This document shows, one piece after another, positions 60,814 through 64,000 of a stretch of 64,000 nt of DNA. The translations under genes were made by a program, and so were the position numbers. This DNA is from Microbacterium sp. Bi121 (GTDB taxonomy: Bacteria > Actinomycetota > Actinomycetes > Actinomycetales > Microbacteriaceae). The notes below the pieces were generated by a model. That model had not been told where the DNA came from. It saw only the letters and a list, made by a program, of their open reading frames with translations, and made no database searches. The stretch lies in NCBI RefSeq assembly GCF_918698005.1, contig NZ_CAKKLJ010000003.1:186001-250000 (forward strand), written 5' to 3'. Position 1 is the stretch's first letter; every line of letters starts with the position of its first letter.

Positions 60814-61413
60814 ATGTCAGACCCCGACCAGACGCCCGTCCGCCGCGGACGCCCAGGCTACGCCCGCGAACAGATCCTCGAGATCGCGGTTCAGGTATTC
60901 ATCGAGCAGGGGTACGACGCGACCTCTGTGGCATCGCTCGCATCGCGCCTCGGGCTGTCGAAGTCGGCCCTGTACCACCACTTCGCCTCCAAGGAGGAGG
61001 TGCTCGAGGTCGCGCTGGACGAGGCGCTCGGCGGGCTCGAAGGAGTCCTGAGCGGTGTCGGCGACGGCTCGGCGCGCGATCGGTTGGAGCACGTGCTGCG
61101 CGGCGCGGTGCTCGTGCTCGTCGACAAGCTCGCCTACGTCACCCTTCTGCTGCGAGTGCGGGGCAACAGCGACGTAGAACGGGCTGCCCTCGAGCGCCGA
61201 CGCGCGTTCGACCGCACGGTGACGGCGCTGGTCAGGGCCGCTCAGGCCGAAGGGACCGTGCGCAGCGACATCGATCCGTCGGTCGCCACGCGCCTGCTGT
61301 TCGGCATGGTCAACTCGATCGTCGAGTGGTACCGGCCGAGCGGCGGTGAAGGAGCGCAGGAGCTCGCGCGCGACGTGCTGGCCGTCGCCCTGAACGGGCT
61401 CGCCAAGCACTGA
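60814..61413 (+). CDS. paaR: TetR-family regulator of phenylacetate genes (PaaR)
   Basis: The 199-residue repressor has a TetR helix-turn-helix: GYAREQILEIAVQVFIEQGY, then VASLASRLGLSKSALYHHFA. A ligand-binding helical domain follows, ending VALNGLAKH. PaaR proteins release the operator on binding phenylacetyl-CoA. ATG 60814 follows no strong ribosome-binding site, but the domain begins within 20 residues. The matching operators before paaA and paaF support the name; this is inference from position. Confidence 0.85.
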   Translation: MSDPDQTPVRRGRPGYAREQILEIAVQVFIEQGYDATSVASLASRLGLSKSALYHHFASKEEVLEVALDEALGGLEGVLSGVGDGSARDRLEHVLRGAVLVLVDKLAYVTLLLRVRGNSDVERAALERRRAFDRTVTALVRAAQAEGTVRSDIDPSVATRLLFGMVNSIVEWYRPSGGEGAQELARDVLAVALNGLAKH

Positions 61414-61416
61414 CGC

Positions 61417-62004
61417 CTACGCCGAGGCGATGACGGTCTCGGCCAGCGGGCGGCGGACGCGGGGAGCGACCTCGCGCTGCTGCAGCTTCTCCGAAAGGGC
61501 AGACGCGTCGCCGATCTCGCCGAGTGCGATCACGGAGATCGGGGCGAACCGGTCTGAAACACCGGGAAGCGCGCGCAGCGCGTCGCGCTCGATCCCACCC
61601 ATCTGGTGCACGAACAGACCGTCCGCATGGGCCTGGACCGACAGGTGCGCCACAGCCTGACCCAGGTCGTACTGCGCCCACGGCCGCGGGTTGCCGTCGG
61701 CATCCGATTCCTCGGCGAATGCGGCGATCAGCACCTGCGCGTCGCCCGCCCACTCGCGGTTGAAGCCCATCAGGGCGGCATCGATCGCGGCGTGCAGGTC
61801 GGTGCCCCGTCGGGCGACGATGAAGCGCCACGGCTGGGTGTTGCTGGCGGACGGCGCCCATCGTGCTGCCTCGAGAGCCGCGGCGAGCTTGTCCTCGTCG
61901 ATCGGAGTCGACGGGTCGAAGGCGCGCGGACTCCAGCGCGTGGAGAGGACGTCGAGAAGCGGAACGGAGGTGGAAGCCGCACGCTCGAGGGTCGGAGTGC
62001 TCAT
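61417..62004 (-). CDS. Nitroreductase-family protein
   Basis: The 195-residue FMN-dependent protein has the family N-terminal motif RWSPRAFDPSTPIDEDKLAA and the core AARWAPSASNTQPWRFIVAR, with an interior VHQMGGIERDALRALPGVSD. It probably reduces quinones, nitro compounds or dehalogenates using NAD(P)H. It is convergent with paaR, separated by three bases, and is preceded by a ten-pair hairpin. Confidence 0.88.
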   Translation of the reverse strand: MSTPTLERAASTSVPLLDVLSTRWSPRAFDPSTPIDEDKLAAALEAARWAPSASNTQPWRFIVARRGTDLHAAIDAALMGFNREWAGDAQVLIAAFAEESDADGNPRPWAQYDLGQAVAHLSVQAHADGLFVHQMGGIERDALRALPGVSDRFAPISVIALGEIGDASALSEKLQQREVAPRVRRPLAETVIASA

Positions 62005-62014
62005 GGGGGCCTTT

Positions 62015-62041
62015 CGGGGTCTGATCTCTGCTCAGACCCCG
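62015..62041 (-). terminator. Hairpin between the ABC permease and the nitroreductase
   Basis: A perfect ten-pair stem, CGGGGTCTGA with TCAGACCCCG, encloses a seven-base loop. On the reverse strand it ends 10 bases before the nitroreductase ATG. It may end the exporter transcript or fold in the nitroreductase leader. No T-run is seen. Confidence 0.5.
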
Positions 62042-62118
62042 TCGTCCGCGTGACTCAGGATAGAACGGTCGCATGCATGCGCATATTCCCGTGTCGCTCC
62101 GTGACAGGATGCGCGGCC

Positions 62119-63219
62119 TCAGCCGCGCAGCGCCTCCCGGAACTTCACCCGCGCGCCCATCTTCAGCAGCGAGTTCTCGTAGATCTTCGCGCCGAGCAGG
62201 ATCACGACGACGCACGCGACGAGCATGATCGCCAGCGACGCCAGCGGCTCCCACCACTCGGCCTCGTTGAAGAACAGCCGGATCGGCATCCCGACCGGTG
62301 CTGAGAAGGGCACGTACGAGAGCACGGTCATCACGACGGGGTTGTCGCCGAAGAAGATGACCAGGAAGTACGGGATCATCGTCAGGTACATCACCGGGGT
62401 CATGGTCGCGCCGACGTCCTCCTGCCGCGAGACCATCGACCCTGCGGCGGCGAACATCGCCGCGAGCAGGATGAACCCGAACAGGAAGAACACCGCGAAC
62501 CAGATCACCGGTCCGCCGAGACCGGCGAGGATCTCGGTCTGACCTGTGACGATCAGTCCCACCGTTCCCACCGCCACGAGCAGCAGGATCTGCGAGATGG
62601 CGAGGATCGTGTTGCCGAGGACCTTGCCGGCCAGCAGCACGCGCGCCGGGATGCTCGAGAGCAGGATCTCGATGACGCGCGTCTGCTTCTCCTCGACGAC
62701 GCTGGTCGCGATCGGGGTTCCGAACATCATCGCGGCCATCATGAACACGAGTCCGAACGCGATGCCCAGGATGTAGCGGAACGGTCCGCTCGCGGAATCC
62801 GGGTTGAGCAGCTCGACCTCCGGCGAAGCCGACAGCGCCATCAGCAGACTCTGCGGAGCCTCCTTGTCGGCGATGATCACGAGCCCCGTGGCCGAGGACG
62901 GGTCGTCGATGACCGCCGCATCGACCTCGCCGGATTCGACGAGCGCCGTGGCCTCATCGCGGCCTTCGACCTCGGTCACGTCGTACCCGCCCATGTCCTC
63001 GAGGGCGGATGCCGTGGCCGCCGTCGCCGCGATCGGCGTCGAGCTGGGGTTCGCCGACGAGATGCCGGCCCAGATCACGCCGCCCAGCGCGATGAGCAGC
63101 AGGATCGCCGTGGAGATCAGATACGCCTTGCTGCGCAGCTTGGTGCTCAGCTCGCGCTCGGCGACGAGCCAGACGCCCTGCCCTGTGGAGACGGCGGTGG
63201 GAACGGGAGAGGCGTTCAC
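62119..63219 (-). CDS. ABC-2 type exporter permease (NatB-like)
   Basis: The 366-residue permease has an N-terminal helix (KAYLISTAILLLIALGGVIW), a large extracytoplasmic domain (about 50-165), and five helices near 168-345, with FGTPIATSVVEEKQTRVIEI and LSSIPARVLLAGKVLGNTIL, the NatB/YhaP pattern. The GTG at 63219 overlaps the ATPase stop. The pair is a NatAB-like exporter of sodium or a drug-like substrate. Which one is not visible. Confidence 0.88.
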   Translation of the reverse strand: MNASPVPTAVSTGQGVWLVAERELSTKLRSKAYLISTAILLLIALGGVIWAGISSANPSSTPIAATAATASALEDMGGYDVTEVEGRDEATALVESGEVDAAVIDDPSSATGLVIIADKEAPQSLLMALSASPEVELLNPDSASGPFRYILGIAFGLVFMMAAMMFGTPIATSVVEEKQTRVIEILLSSIPARVLLAGKVLGNTILAISQILLLVAVGTVGLIVTGQTEILAGLGGPVIWFAVFFLFGFILLAAMFAAAGSMVSRQEDVGATMTPVMYLTMIPYFLVIFFGDNPVVMTVLSYVPFSAPVGMPIRLFFNEAEWWEPLASLAIMLVACVVVILLGAKIYENSLLKMGARVKFREALRG

Positions 63220-64000
63220 TGGATGACCTCCTTGAAGATCTGGGCGAGGGTGGGATGCTGCGGACCGAACTTGCTGACGTCGCCGTCCTGCAGTGCCCGC
63301 CGGAGGACCCGCTGTGCCGTGGCGGGGTCGTCGACGTCGAACACGGCGCTGCCGCCCTCGAAGTCGACGACCGTCACGCCCGCCTCGTCGCGCAGCCATC
63401 CGACGTCGCCGCTTCCGCTGAGCTCCCACCGCGGTGCGGAGTACTGCTCACGCAGCTGATCGCGAGGGCCGGCGGCGCGGATCGTGCCGCCGGCGATGAT
63501 GACGAGATCGTCGCAGAGGCGCTCGACGACATCGAGCTGATGCGATGAGAAGAGAACCGAGACTCCTCGCGAAGCGCGCTCCTGCAGCACGCCGGCGACG
63601 GTCTCGACCGCGATCGGATCCAGGCCGGAGAACGGCTCGTCGAGGATGAGAACCTCCGGTTCGTGGACGAGGGATGCCGCGATCTGCGCCCGCTGCTGAT
63701 TGCCGAGCGAGAGCGATTCGATGTTGTCGTTCAGCCGCTCCTCGAGCCCGAGCTCGGTGAGGAGCGCTGTGGCCTTGGCCGTGGCATCCGCTTTGGAGAA
63801 CCCGTGCAGCCGCGCGAAGTACACGACCTGCTCGAGCACTTTCATCTTCGGGTAAAGGCCGCGTTCTTCGGGCATGTACCCGAACTGTCGACGGATGTCG
63901 CCGGTGAGCTGCTCGCCGCCGAGGGTGACGGTGCCGCCGTCCGAGGCGAGCAGTCCGAGGATGATGCGCATGGTCGTGGTCTTGCCGGCGCCGTTGCCGC
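63216..64000 (-). CDS. ABC transporter ATP-binding protein (NatA-like), N-terminus cut by window edge
   Basis: At the window edge the reverse-strand reading shows GNGAGKTTTMRIILGLLAS, the Walker A motif, and it continues with a NatA-type domain: a signature loop SLSLGNQQRAQ (LSLGNQ in place of LSGGQ), Walker B VLILDEPFSGLDP, and the switch histidine VSVLFSSHQLDVVERL. A C-terminal regulatory tail of about 90 residues follows. It powers the permease downstream. Some 25-30 N-terminal residues lie outside the window. Confidence 0.92.
   Translation of the reverse strand, partial: GNGAGKTTTMRIILGLLASDGGTVTLGGEQLTGDIRRQFGYMPEERGLYPKMKVLEQVVYFARLHGFSKADATAKATALLTELGLEERLNDNIESLSLGNQQRAQIAASLVHEPEVLILDEPFSGLDPIAVETVAGVLQERASRGVSVLFSSHQLDVVERLCDDLVIIAGGTIRAAGPRDQLREQYSAPRWELSGSGDVGWLRDEAGVTVVDFEGGSAVFDVDDPATAQRVLRRALQDGDVSKFGPQHPTLAQIFKEVIQ

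Overview
The window is high-GC actinobacterial DNA. Heavy use of GCATCC and GGATGCC strings, a dnaK-grpE-dnaJ-hspR operon closed by an HspR gene, and the overall gene content suggest a member of the Microbacteriaceae, most likely Microbacterium. This assignment is inference; no rRNA is present. The window opens one codon inside dnaK and ends inside an ABC-transporter ATPase gene.

Layout: (1) 1-3952 is the DnaK chaperone operon with its repressor HspR. (2) 3979-5298 is a reverse-strand CYP152-type P450 peroxygenase. (3) 5438-10355 is a carboxylate uptake and catabolism operon: a FadR-type regulator, a tripartite tricarboxylate transporter (order C-B-A) and a DapA-family lyase/aldolase. (4) 10459-15773 is a sugar locus under a LacI regulator, with a divergent lactonase, an FGGY kinase and a fucose/arabinose isomerase-like protein. 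(5) 15858-16115 holds the fused stumps of a TetR gene and a reductase gene. (6) 16190-33211 is a 17-kb catabolic island: class II aldolase, ferredoxin, phthalate-dioxygenase-like Rieske oxygenase, an unrecognised protein, a PanB-like protein, an alpha/beta hydrolase-fold protein with cysteine at the nucleophile site, an RpiB-like isomerase, two proteins of the 4,5-dihydroxyphthalate decarboxylase family, a zinc alcohol dehydrogenase, LigK-like aldolase, LigJ-like hydratase, ferredoxin reductase, FadR-type regulator, a second tripartite tricarboxylate transporter (A-B-C) and an MFS exporter or importer. (7) 33261-41903 carries assorted genes, including a circularly permuted flavin amine oxidase, two glycosyltransferases, an AI-2E-type permease and a GlxA-type regulator. 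(8) 42049-48666 carries coaBC, an N-domain-less clpB and the proton-pumping transhydrogenase pntAB. (9) 49248-61413 is a phenylacetate degradation cluster (paaG, paaEDCBA, paaZ-paaH-paaF, paaR), interrupted by about 3.3 kb of unrelated genes. (10) A nitroreductase and a NatAB-like ABC exporter close the window.

The most interesting region is the 16-33 kb island. A TGGTnnnnCCA motif, the kind of site bound by FadR-subfamily GntR proteins, occurs in four control regions: before the ferredoxin/Rieske operon, between the divergent decarboxylase-like and alcohol dehydrogenase operons, before the reductase gene, and before the transporter operon. This ties the genes into one regulon, probably under the GntR protein at 27570-28304. 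LigJ and LigK homologues predict that products leave the pathway as pyruvate plus oxaloacetate, yet no ring-cleavage dioxygenase is encoded here, and several enzymes have altered active sites. The substrate is probably a carboxylated aromatic or related ring acid, but the sequence does not identify it.

Other regulatory logic can be read directly. A 12-bp palindrome overlaps the promoter of the first transporter operon and recurs before its regulator. A GRAATCGRTTTC operator occurs before lacI and before the kinase. A HAIR-like element before clpB lies inside the end of coaBC and links clpB to HspR. A CTGAnCGnnCGTTCAG operator occurs both before paaA and between paaF and paaR.
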